This document shows positions 51,936-61,874 of a stretch of DNA of 64,000 nucleotides, in pieces. Source of the stretch: Eurosta solidaginis (lineage: Eukaryota; Arthropoda; Insecta; Diptera; Tephritidae); NCBI RefSeq assembly GCF_040869045.1, contig NC_090324.1, positions 193,624,028 to 193,688,027 of the forward strand, in the 5' to 3' direction. Each line of letters starts with the position of its first letter. Position 1 is the stretch's first letter. A model generated the notes under the pieces. It saw nothing but the letters and a program-made list of their open reading frames with translations. It was not told the DNA's origin and did not search any database. The position numbers were made by a program, and so were the translations under genes.

Positions 51936-52703
51936 CGTATACGCGTGTATAAAAAACCACGGCTAATATTAATAATATAAAACACCTGTTATTCCGGTGA
52001 ATATTTTTTTCCATGAATATCCACCCACCATAATGCTCCTTATGGAATACAATGCCTTTGTATTTGCTCATACCGTGCTTCCCAGCCTTTGCTTTAACTA
52101 TTGTGTGTTTGTACATTTGTTTGTTGTCACTTGATTCTAGCGTTGTATTTTGCTTTGCCCAATATTTCTGCCTTCTGTTGTATGGCGTGTGTTGGTGTGT
52201 TGTATGCTAGTGTGTAAGTATGTATAGCGAAATTTCCAATTAGTAACGGCGCTTATTTTTGACGACTTGCTGCTGTATGTTGTATTTGTAGCTGGGTGCA
52301 TTAGATTTTGAGTGTGCAAAGGGTTGATTGACCGCTGCATTTTTATGTTTTGTGCGTATCTACCTCCCTTCCAAATATTCAATGCATGTTGGGGTGATCC
52401 TATATTTAAAATTTATGTTTGCGAAAATGTAAATATTTTGCTTGCGTGCAAAAGTGCGCAAGTCTAATTTGTTCTTCAATTTAATAATTATCAATTCAAT
52501 GTACAACAGAATATATGTATTTATGATATAATTCATAAAGGTATACATATGTATATTGCTGGTGCTTCATATAAAATGTATAAGTGATAAATTACAATAT
52601 TATTATAAATTTCAAGTTATTTCAAAATGTATGTTCTTTACAAAAAGCTATGGATATGTGTATGTTGTGAGGATGCAAAGTCATCGGCTTTGGGGTCCTC
52701 ACA
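51936..52703 (-). repeat. Gypsy-2 3' LTR, truncated, copy B
   Basis: Starts TGTGAGGACC (complement of 52694-52703), next to the polypurine tract GGTGAGGGGGGAG (about 52704-52716, minus strand). It contains the same AAATATTCAATGCATGTTGG and TGTTGTATTTGTAGC landmarks as 58228-58963. It is truncated on the U5 side by the Penelope fragment. Confidence 0.88.
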
Positions 52704-52716
52704 CTCCCCCCTCACC
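52704..52716 (-). promoter_or_regulatory. Gypsy-2 polypurine tract
   Basis: Minus-strand GGTGAGGGGGGAG directly before the 3' LTR start TGTGAGG, the expected plus-strand primer position. The same tract is at 45276-45288 in copy A. Confidence 0.8.
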
Positions 52717-53504
52717 TGCCGCAACGAGACTCACCGTCACCAGCCCAGTGCGTGTGATGCGTATGCGGTAGAGATGTCCTTCAACAAAGCGCTTGAAGGA
52801 CTGCTGTCGTCGTCGCTGTGGCTGCTGTTGTTGACCTCGCTGGCCCAATGGCTTAATATTTTGCTGTCGCTGGGGCTGCCGTTGACCTTGGTGACCATAC
52901 GGCTTAATGTTTCGCTGTCGTCGTTGATCGTTGTTGCCCTTCCAGTCGGTGGTGTGTGTGATGCCAGTCTATACTTTAAATGAAAAACTGGTGGATTTTC
53001 CTTAGGGTGTTCCCACCGTAGGTGGTGGATTTTTAAAGAAAGGTGGTATATCATGAGCATAGTTAAAGAGTATACTTATGTGATATTGTAATTGTGGTTA
53101 GAGTTTACCGAGCTTTTAGTGGTTGATCCGACTTTCGGGTACCTCTTGAAATGAAATTTCTTCGTGTATGATTCGACACTGTCTCGGTTGGGCCCGTCCG
53201 TTACTACCGATTTCATCCGGATTAAAGTAGAATTTTACAAAATACTCTGTAATTCTGCAGTTGTCTCTGGGTGTGTGTTCGTATAAGACTGCCATAATGA
53301 ACTGCCTTCCCAGGTGTAATCTTGATCCATTTGCCGAATCTCTGGCGATCTGTAACTTATTTTTTGGAAATATTTGTACCTGATTCTTCGCAATATTTTG
53401 TACTTCACCGTCTCTATATGCTATCAGCTGTTGACTTGTACCTTGGTTATCTCTGTGTTGTCTCTCGGTCTCTTCACTGACTCGTGTGAGTGTACCGTAA
53501 ATGG
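52717..53504 (-). pseudogene. Gypsy-2 region after integrase: possible third ORF with Gln/Arg-rich end
   Basis: Minus-strand sequence between integrase and the polypurine tract. Part 1 (about 53500-53130) encodes text such as TRVSEETERQHRDNQGTSQQ and PRDNCRITEYF in shifting frames. Part 2 (about 52940-52740) encodes a basic repeat-rich segment, QRRQRNIKPYGHQGQRQPQR then QQNIKPLGQRGQQQQPQRRR, with no start codon in frame. It is not env-like: no signal peptide or transmembrane segment is visible. It may be a nucleic-acid-binding extension. Both duplicons keep it. Confidence 0.5.
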
Positions 53505-54602
53505 CTACCTCGATGTTCTCTCTATGTTGATGTACCTCGGAAATATTGCTTGCTGTTCGATTGGACGATGTTGACGGGATTTGATTTTTGCTAGCGTTCT
53601 TCTTGCTGTTCTGTTTTGCTTCCTGGATTCGTTGTTGTCGGCGGCGTCGGCTGCGTGGTATGCTTTCAGCTCACTTAGGTGGGCTGTCCTCCTCCTTCCT
53701 CTGAAGACTTTTTCTAACTCTACGATCACTGGTGACACAAAGTTCGTTACCCGTTGAGGTCCACTGTACCTGGGCGCTAGTTTGGTTGTAAAGTTATCCA
53801 CCGCTTTTGATAGCTGATGCTCCTTTACCAGCACTAGGTCGCCTATCGCCGGTCGCCATTGCCTTCTTCTTAAATTGTAATACTTCGCTTGCTCTATAGA
53901 TGCTCTCTCGTGCTTACGTCTTACCATCCCGATTATTTCTTTCATCCTCGTTGACTTCTCTCCTGGGTTCGCTAATTTCTCACCTGTACCAAATGTCTGC
54001 TCATCGTAAAGGCTGTTGGGAATTCTCGGTTCCCTCCCTTGTACTGTGTATGCCGGACTGTAACCGGTCGATTCGCATACACTTGTATTCAATGCCAGCG
54101 TTATCTCTTGTAACAATTCATCCCATGTCTTCTGCTCTTTTCCCGTAAATTGTGCTATCATCCTCTTGCTGTTCCTGTTTCCCCTCTCTGTCGGGTTCTC
54201 CTGCGGTGTGTACGGTGCCGTTAGATGGTGTTTCATGCCGAGTTCCTCTAAAAATCTTTTAAAACATCTGCTGATAAACTGCGTTCCGTTGTCCGTAATA
54301 AATACTTTTGGAACGCCGAACCGTGCCAAAATCCTCTCTCGAAATCCTCTTATTAAACATTCTGTCGTTGGCTTTCTGATTGGTACTAACTCTACCCATT
54401 TTGAAAATTTATCTAGGAAGACTAGTGCCATCCTGTTGCCATGCTTCGATCGTGGCATTGGACCAATAAAGCCTGCAAAGACTGTTGCCCAAGGCTCCTC
54501 TGAAATCTTCGTTAGCATCTTACCCGCGGCTGGCTGTTGACTCGGTTTGTATATTTGACATGTGTGACACTGCTGTGCGTCCTTCCTTATATCCCTGAAC
54601 AT
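53505..54602 (-). pseudogene. pol: Gypsy-2 integrase
   Basis: A 365-codon open frame. The zinc domain ends with CHTCQIYKPSQQ; its histidines lie just upstream (PSAGHMGI text at about 54690, other frame). Core: TVFAGFIGPMPRSKHGN, where the first catalytic D of ADF is G; KVFITDNGTQFIS (second D intact); NPTERGNRNSKRM (E intact). C-terminus: YYNLRRRQWRPAIGDLVLVK, TTKLAPRYSGPQRVTN, GRRRTAHLSELKAYHA, then an Arg/Lys-rich tail (RKQNRTARRTLAKIKSRQ). The D-to-G change should abolish strand transfer. Confidence 0.9.
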
Positions 54603-54696
54603 TCCTGGCCAGTAATAACGTGTTGTTGCTCTTGCTATCGACTTATCGGATATCGGATACCCATATGCCCTGCGCTCGGTGTGTCGTTAATCTCCT

Positions 54697-55788
54697 CTAG
54701 CACTCTGCGTCTCTGTGGAGTTGACACACATAGCTTCCATGGCACTGCGTCTTCGCCATCCACCTGACTTCCCATGCGTCTGTACAACTTTCCATCCTCC
54801 ATAACGTACTCTGGGAATTTCTCCGGGCTTTCCTTACATCTTCCATCTTTGATTTAAGCCACTTACACTCGGCTTTTCCGTCATCCATCGTCAACGTAGC
54901 CAACTGCTCGTCCATCGGTTGCCTTGATAATGCATCTGCCACAACGTTCAGCTTTCCTTTTCGGTACTGTACGTCAAATGAGTATTGCTGTAGTTCCAGC
55001 GCCCATCTCGCTATCCGACCAGTCGGACTCTCTATCGCATTCAACCATTTCATCGCTAGGTGATCTGTTATTACTGTAAACGTGTATCCTTCTACGTACG
55101 GCCTCATTTTTCGTATTGCCCAAACTATTTCCAAACACTCCTTTTCTGTCGTTGAGTAGTTCATCTCTGCCTTGCTTAACCTACGGCTTGCGTATGCTAT
55201 TACTCGCTCTTCGTCGCCTGAACCTTGCGTGAGTACTGCACCAAGACCAAAATCACTTGCATCCATCTGTAAACTAAACTTACTCGAAAAATCTGCACAA
55301 GCGAGTACCGGTGCCTGCGTCAGTGCTGCCTTAGGTGCTTCAAATGCTGATTGCTGCTCTTCAGACCAACTCCACTTACTACCTTTCTTAAGCATCGATG
55401 TTAAAGGGTGTGACACTTGTGAAAAATCCGGCACGAATCTACTATACCACGACACGACTCCCAGAAAACGTCGTAACACTCGTATGTTTTTCGGTGGGTC
55501 CAGTTCTTTGATGGCTGCTATCTTGTCTGGGTCGGTATGGATGCCTTCCTCGCTAACGACATGCCCTAGATATTTTAAACTTTTCTTAAAAAACTCACAT
55601 TTTTCCGGGTTTATCCTCAGGTTCGCTCTATGCAGTCTTCGAAATACTTCTGTTAAATGTGCAATGTGCTCTTCCAATGTTTTGCTGGTAATGATAATAT
55701 CATCAAGATAAGCAAACGCGTATTGTTCCAATTGTGGTCCTATGACACGATCAAGTGTTCTCTGGAAAGTTGCTGGGGCTGAGTGCAA
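54697..55788 (-). pseudogene. pol: Gypsy-2 RT (palm to thumb) and RNase H
   Basis: HSAPATFQRTLDRVIGPQLE (after motif B), YAFAYLDDIIITSKTLEEHI (catalytic YLDD), LRINPEKCEFFKKSLKYLGH, LRRFLGVVSWYSRFVPDFSQ, SLQMDASDFGLGAVLTQGSG (RNase H D), TTEKECLEIVWAI (E), FTVITDHLAMKWL (TDH intact) and YRKGKLNVVADALSRQP. A frameshift at about 55795 separates it from the RT N-terminus; another near 54820 precedes integrase. Confidence 0.92.
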
Positions 55789-55806
55789 GTCAAATTTTAT
55801 TACCCT

Positions 55807-56730
55807 CTATTGGTATAGTCCACGCCCAGGTACTGTGAATGCGGTGTATTGCTTGCTGCTTGCTTCCATAGGGATTTGCAAATATCCATTTTTCAAGTGG
55901 AGGCTACTGATAAATCTCGCACTTCTTAATTTGTCCAAGATATATTGTATACGTGGTAAAGGGTATGCGTCTGGCACTGATCTTGCGTTTAATCGACGGT
56001 AGTGTACGCAGAGTCTCCATTTGCCATTCTTCTTCTTTGCCAAAACTATGGGTGCGCTGTGCGGGCTATTCGATGGTTCGATGAAACCTTTTTCGATCAG
56101 CTCGTCGACTTCCTTGTTGATAATTTCTTGCATTTTCGGATTCTTCGAATAGTCCCTTTGCTTAAGTGGACGGTCGTCCCTCATAACTATTTTGTGTGTG
56201 GCCACGTTGGATACTCCTGACATCTTTGCGAACACCTGTAATTCTTGGCTCAGAAATTTACTCACCGCATCTTCTGTCTTGCTAGTTGCTATCACCGCCA
56301 TTGGGTTGTGTTCCTTGAAATGTTCGCTCTTCGTTTCGACCATAGCTGTACATGTCATTACCTCTTGCTTCCGTTCGTCTACTCTCAAGTTTATTTCTTT
56401 ACCACCACATCTCATCTCCAAGTTTACCTTCGCCAGATAGTCTATGCCAATTACCACCTCATCGCCCAGTCCCGGTAGGATTAGCATCTCGTTCCTCTGT
56501 ATTTTATCACCCATTCCTAATTCTGCATCTACCGCTTCTTTGACTATTATTGCTCTGCCGTCGCCCATTCTTACTCGCGTCTTTACTTCCTTGAATTTGC
56601 CAGCTTTTAATCTTTTCGCCATTGCATCACTTATAAAGCTCCTCGTCGCTCCCGTGTCAATCGCTGCTACCGTGTCTTCTCCGTTCACTAACGTTGCTAC
56701 CAATATGCGGCCCTTTGTGTATTTGAACAT
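55807..56730 (-). pseudogene. pol: Gypsy-2 protease and RT N-terminus
   Basis: Protease: TVAAIDTGATRSFISDAMAK with the DTGA active site, RMGDGRAIIVKEAV, VVIGIDYLAKVNLEM. RT: LKQRDYSKNPKMQEIINKEV, LIEKGFIEPSNSPHSAPIVL, KWRLCVHYRRLNARSVPDAY, FISSLHLKNGYLQIPM (motif A, where the catalytic D of SxxDLKxGY is H: SSLHLKNGY). VPGRGLYQ ends the frame. The D-to-H change is probably inactivating. Confidence 0.9.
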
Positions 56731-57693
56731 GACTTACTTCTCCGAGGTTGCGCCTCCGAAGACCACATCCCTCGGTTCCAATGTGGACTCTGGTCGTTTC
56801 CCTGTGGCTTCCTACAAAAATCACGCGTGAGCACGCCTATCTTACCACATGTCCAGCAAAATTCTCTTCTTATGCCGCGGCACCGTATGAAAAGTGACCG
56901 CCTCTTCCGCATCGTCTGCAGGCCGTTCTTGTATCTACATATTCTTGTTGTGGCTCTCACCTCTGCTGTTGTTGGACTTATACTCGCTCCTCCTGTCTTT
57001 GTTCTGCCTGGAGACACTGGTACTGACCTTCTTGACGCCGTGATATGAATGGCCTTGTGGTAGGTCGCATTGGTTCCCTGTCAGGAGTAATATTTTCATA
57101 GTCTTGAGCTAAACTTACCAGCTCCTCAAGATTGCTGACTTCGCTGCGCTTTATATATAGTTGGTTCTCTCTGCGCGAGTTTCTGTAAATGCGGGTTAAT
57201 TTTTGCTCCTCGGTGTAGCCCGCGTGACGCATGAGTCCTTGTAGTACTAAGACATAATCTTTAAATAGCTCGCCTTGTCGCTGTACGCGCATTCGAATTT
57301 CATCTTCAAATTGCTCTAAGTATCGGGAACTTCGGGAGAACTTCCGGAAGTCCTTCTTGAAGGCGTCCCACTCCTGCCAATGCCGGTTGTTATTCCTATA
57401 CCATACAAACGCTTTGTCCTTCAACAACTCCGGCAGCGCTTTCGGAATTGTGTTGCGGTTGATTTCATACCCATCTGCTAGCTCCTGCACTCTTTCGATG
57501 AATCCTAGGGGATCTTTGCCTCCGTCATACTTTAATCCCCACTTCTTTACTCTGTCCATGGTCGTTGCATATGTACCAGGCTGCTGAATATAATTTATCG
57601 TTACGTACGTACCAGGCTGCTGAATATAATGTACCGGTGGTTGTCCGACCTCCAGCTGGTTGGATGCACCATTTGCCTGTCTATCATTTGCCA
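56697..57693 (-). pseudogene. gag: Gypsy-2 gag
   Basis: Start taken as ATG at about 57693 (MANDRQANGASNQLEVGQ). A duplicated HYIQQPGTYVT/NYIQQPGTYAT segment follows, then the capsid-like core (KKWGLKYDGGKDPLGFIERV, LKDKAFVWYRNNNRHWQEWD, FKKDFRKFSRSSRYLEQF, VQRQGELFKDYVLVLQGLMR). After 56980 frames shift: a zinc-knuckle-like CRRCGRGGHF in one frame and FCWTCGKIGVLTRDFC in another. It overlaps the protease start by about 30 bases. Confidence 0.85.
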
Positions 57694-57786
57694 TTGTTGT
57701 GCTGTATGTCCTCGTAGTATTAACCCAGACGTGTGTGAATCTTGTTTCGCTCTTCGTTTCTGATGCTCTGAAATTATATCTTAAAA

Positions 57787-57801
57787 CCTGCTCGGGCGCC
57801 A
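57787..57801 (-). promoter_or_regulatory. Gypsy-2 primer-binding site
   Basis: Minus strand TGGCGCCCGAGCAGG, three bases after the 5' LTR end GTCACA. The TGGCGCC start pairs with a tRNA 3' end. It differs from the Gypsy-1 PBS after eight bases, so a different primer tRNA is likely. Confidence 0.85.
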
Positions 57802-57804
57802 AAA

Positions 57805-58963
57805 TGTGACGGACTTTTTCTTTGACTTTGCGGGGGTTGACCTCAGTCCGTCCAGGGTTCCTGAAAGTAAAAATCTCTACCAGTCTAAAACAATAACCCT
57901 GTTTATTTCATGTAAAAACGTTATAAGTATTTATTTAATAAAATTCTAGTTCTACTCCTAGCTTATTCTTTTACTTTGTAAGAGGTGACTGAGGTATTAA
58001 ACCCTCCAACCTCTGCGGTCGAATGGATCAATAAAGCCTCCAGACGAATATACTTTAGTACAAATGAAGTCAAAACCTTCAGGTGTACTTTTGGTCGGTA
58101 GTCATAAAACCTACCGACTCGTATGCCTGTCTCCTAATCTCTGAATTTTAATGCGAATTCGTCGCCCTTATATACTAATTTTTGCACGCAGGCAAAGTTT
58201 ATTTTATAATAACAGTTTCTAACTAATAATATTAACAATATAAAACAACTGTTATTCCGGTGAATATTTCTTTCCATGAATTTCCACGCACCATAATGCT
58301 CCTTATTGAATACAATGCCTTTGATTTTTAGCTCATACCGTGCTTTTCAGCTTTTGCTTTAACTATTGTGTGTTTGTACATTTGTTTGTTGTCACCTGAT
58401 TCTAACGTTGTGTTTGTCTTTGCCCAGTGCTTCTGCCTTCTATTGTATGGCGTGCGTTGGTGTGTTGTCGGCTAGTGTGTAAGTATTTATAGCGAAATTT
58501 CCTATTAGTAGCGGCGCTTATTTTTGACGACTTGCTGCTGATCTCCGTTCACTTAAGTTCTTATGTATGTTGTATTTGTAGCTAGGTGCATTGGATTTTG
58601 AGTGTGCGAAGGGTTGATTGACCGCTGCATTTTTATGTTTTGTGCGTATCTACCTCCCTTCCAAATATTCAATGCATGTTAGGATGATATTTAAAATTTA
58701 TGTTTGCGAAAATTTAAATATTTTGCTTGCGTGCAAAAGTGCACTAGTCTAATTTGTTCTTCAATTTAATAATTATCAATTCAATGTACAACAGAATATA
58801 TGTATTTAGGGTATAATTCATAAAGGTATACATATGTATATTTCTGGTGCTTCATAGAAAATGTTTAAGTGATAAATTCAAATATTATTATAAATTTCAA
58901 GTTATTTCAAAATATATGTTCTTTACAAAAATGTACAAAGTCCTCGGCTTTGAGGTCCTCACA
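57805..58963 (-). repeat. Gypsy-2 5' LTR (1159 bp)
   Basis: Minus strand, TGTGAGGACC (58963) to GTCACA (57805), with inverted TGTGA/TCACA ends. The 3' LTRs match from 58963 to about 58228. This copy has lost about 25 bases near 58935 compared with them. Promoter motifs were not resolved. Confidence 0.85.
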
Positions 58964-59303
58964 GGTGCTAAGAAACGAATATACAATAGCTAACACAACA
59001 GAACTAATAAACAGACTTGAGACCGTAGAGCTAACAAAGAACAGCGAATTGGTATCTTTTGACATAAACTATTTATAACCATTAATACCACTATCGGAGA
59101 CTTTGGACGTAGTTAGCTCAGCAATAGTTCATAATACAAAAAACAAAGTGAAAAATAACTAACTAAACTATTTTCAATTCAACAATAAAATATATAGACA
59201 ATCAAACGGTCTTGGAATGCGAAGCCCGCATCGGCCATTCTTATGAGAGTTCATGCAAAATCTAAAAGAAATGTACATACAGGAGCTGAAGTCCAATTTA
59301 GGC
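58964..59303 (+). pseudogene. Penelope RT fragment 1
   Basis: Matches PLE-2 from GCTAAGGAACGAATATGC (37256) through LVSFDI and GLGM to about 40725, without HINE-C. Stops interrupt the frame (DINYL then TAA; GMRSPHRPFL then TGA). It begins exactly at the Gypsy-2 LTR edge. Confidence 0.85.
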
Positions 59304-59682
59304 TAGATGACACCAAGCCGGTATCCAATGAAAGCAGTGCAGTTGAAAATAAAGAGAGAACTACGTTAATCAGCTTGGAGACTCGTTCTATACAGCTGAG
59401 CGGCGATTTCTGTCATTAGAAAAACTACTTAGTAAAGACGTAGAAACAAAAACCGCATATATCGCGTTTATAGAAGAGTACATCCAACTTGGACATATGG
59501 CTAAAGTAGAGATAGCAGAGATGAACCAACTGAAATATTTTGCACCTCATCAACACGTACTACGTCCGGAGTCTACTAACACAAAACTTCGTGTAGATTT
59601 TGATTGCAGTTGTAAAACTACTAGTGGGTTGTCTCTTGATAACGTAATGATAAACGATTTGCTATCTATTGTTCAACGTTCC
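59304..59682 (+). pseudogene. BEL/Pao pol fragment
   Basis: LLSKDVETKTAYIAFIEEYI, QLGHMAKVEIAEMN, YFAPHQHVLRPESTNTKLRV and DFDCSCKTTSGLSLDNVMIN match the segment leading into RT in BEL/Pao elements (PHxxVxxPxSxTTKLRVVFDASxKTxxGxSLN). It has no LTRs. The upstream 100 bp (TRLDDTKPVSNESSAVENK...TRSIQLSGDF) is the linker before it. It lies between two Penelope fragments in the same orientation. Confidence 0.85.
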
Positions 59683-60512
59683 ACAGGAGGAACATGAGCG
59701 CGCAAGACACATGTGCAGGGAAATAATAAAAAAGGAGGTGAAAGCACAGGAAGGATAAAAAGCTATTGCAGAAGAAAAAAAAATAAAGAATCTACGGCAA
59801 AAAATAAGGAAAAACAATACTGTCACAACGAAAGCGGACAAAGGAAACACCACTGTTCTAATCGGAAAAGAGGAATATATAACCAAAACCGAAGAACTTA
59901 TAGAGGAAATGAAATTCCGTAGAATAGGAGAGGATCCCACGGATGAATACCAAAAACAAAGCAAAGTTGCTTTAAAAAATGCAACAAATATAGTAGATTC
60001 TAACATGGCACATAGATTGGTCCAAATGAACCCTTCGGTTCCGCCACTGATTGCGCTACCAAAAATCTATAAGCCGAACACTCCAATGAGGCCCATCATT
60101 AATTTTAAATCGGCACCATGTTACAAACTTTCCAAATATTTAAAAGCGATACTGAAAAATACTCTGGGGCTAAGAAATTAATATACAATAGCTAACACAA
60201 CAGAACTAATAAAAAGGCTTGAGACCGTAGAGCTAACAAAGAACAGCGAATTGGTATCTTTTGACATAAACGATTTATACCCATCAATACCACTATCGGA
60301 GACTTTGGACATAGTTAGCTGAAGAATAGTTCATAATACAAAAAACAAAGTGAAAAATAACTAACTAAACTATTTTCAATTCAACAATAAAATATATAGA
60401 CAAACAAACGGTCTTGGAATGCGAAGCCCACATCAGCCATTTTTATGAGTGTTCATGCAAAATTTAAAAGAAAAGTACATACAGGATCTGCAGTACAAAT
60501 TAGGCATGTCAT
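59683..60512 (+). pseudogene. Penelope RT fragment 2 (empty site for HINE-C)
   Basis: Matches PLE-2 36768-37431 joined to 40529-40735 without HINE-C: VRRIGEDPTDEYQKQSKVAL, MNPSVPPLIALPKIYKPN, SFDINDLYPSIPLSETLDIV. It gives the pre-insertion sequence for HINE-C. It is cut at 60512 by the poly(A) tail of LINE-5 inside ...AGGCATGTCATTTT. Confidence 0.88.
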
Positions 60513-61874
60513 TTTTTTTTTTACTTGCATATATATTTATTTATTTAATTTCAAAAATAGTCAAAAGTTCTTACAGACTACTTGAGTTTGTACTTAAAAT
60601 ACAGACCTTAGCAATACAATCAAACAATTATTACACTCAACAATGATTTGAAGGTGGTCTTTGGCAAAGAAAAGTCAATGGCCAAAGAATTTGAGATAGT
60701 ATTGAACTCCTTCAGTGCTCTAAAAATGGGAGCGTTAGAGGCATAGAAGGTCCAGGCGCAATCAATATAAAACATATCCCAATTTCGAAGTGATCTAGGG
60801 GGTATATGGAGACAAATACTCTCGAGTAAACGTGGTGATTGATTCAGCATTAATAATATCATAGACAAAAGTAAGAGAAAGAATGGTCCTCCTACTTTGA
60901 AGTGATTGGAGGCTAATGAGTGCACATCTGGCAGTGTAAGTGGGAATCGGTTCAGAAAAGTTCAAAGACCTCAAGCCAAACCATAAAAGAATTTTTTGGA
61001 CTCGCTCGAGCCTTTTGATGTGGCAGTCATGATAAGGCCTCCAGATACAGCAAGCATATTCCAACTTAGAGCGTACGAGAGACGTAAACAGCAACTTAAG
61101 AGTATAAGGATCTGTTAAGTCAGAGCTAAATTGCTGAATAAAAGCCAAAACCGAGTAGGATTTAGCAATTATCGAGGTTATGTGAGTGGTAAACGAAAAA
61201 TGCGAGTCGAAAACTGCGCCTAAGTCAGAAATCTCAGTACGTGTGGAAAGTCGAGAGCCGTCAATATAATATGAAGTGGGAATTGTGCAACGAGACTCAG
61301 AGAAGGTTACGTGAAAGCACTTACCAATATTTAAAGGCAGATTATTATTACGGCTCCAATCAGCAACGTTGTTCAGATCAGACTGAATGTTTTCTGAATC
61401 AGAAGGAGTAGAAACAGTTGTAAACACCTTCAGATCATCAGCGCAATTACAAAAAGTAGTGGCCCCAAAATGCTGCGTTGCGGTACTCCTGAGGATGCTA
61501 TAAAATGCGTGAGTATTGTCAACAACAACTACACATTTGCGTGAGTGAAGGTAGGACTTAATCCAAGACAAAAATATATAGTGAAAGCCCAATCTGGCTA
61601 GTTTGGAAATCAAGATTTGATGATTGACTTTATCAAACGCTTTGGAGAAATCCGTATAAATCGTATCGACTTGAATACGGTTGTTGAAGGCTGCAAGGCA
61701 AAATTCAGAAAAAATGCCTATTTTGAAACCGTGGATCTACCAGGCATGAAGCCATGCTGACTATCACTAATTAATTGCTTGACAGCAAAACTAATTTTTT
61801 TTTACAACATATTCAAAAAGTTTGGAGATAGTAGATAATTTCGCAATTGTTCTATTGTTGGTAACATTGTTTTT
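60513..61874 (-). mobile_element. LINE-5: CR1/Jockey-like LINE fragment with poly(A) tail
   Basis: Minus strand with a poly(A) tail (T11 at 60512-60522 on the plus strand). The 5' side is cut by HINE-D at 61875 within the RT. An AATAAA-like signal was not obvious. Related to LINE-1. Confidence 0.85.
60795..61874 (-). pseudogene. LINE-5 reverse transcriptase
   Basis: In order: ISKLFEYVVKKN (about 61830), TIYTDFSKAFDKVNHQILIS (motif A, about 61650), KLARLGFHYIFLSWIKSYLH, a degenerate motif B (QHFGATTF), NCADDLKVFTTV (YADD changed to CADD, catalytic aspartates kept), DWSRNNNLPLNIGKCFHVTF, EISDLGAVFDSHFSFTTHI and FTSLVRSKLEYACCIWRPYH. The last part is the post-RT region to 60795. Several stops upstream of 61613. 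Confidence 0.88.

Larger units (their letters stand above)
46657..54075 (+). repeat. Tandem segmental duplication, copy B (7419 bp)
   Basis: Same order as copy A with scattered point differences. Its end (CGGTCGATTCG, 54075) continues into the rest of Gypsy-2, which is therefore the original right-hand context, while copy A's left side continues into PLE-2, the original left context. The extra 1854 bp are LINE-4 plus half of a foldback repeat. Confidence 0.9.

Noticed and set aside
55172..55711. Plus-strand 179-codon frame in Gypsy-2
   Set aside because: Antisense shadow of the RT/RNase H frame, with no recognisable protein family.
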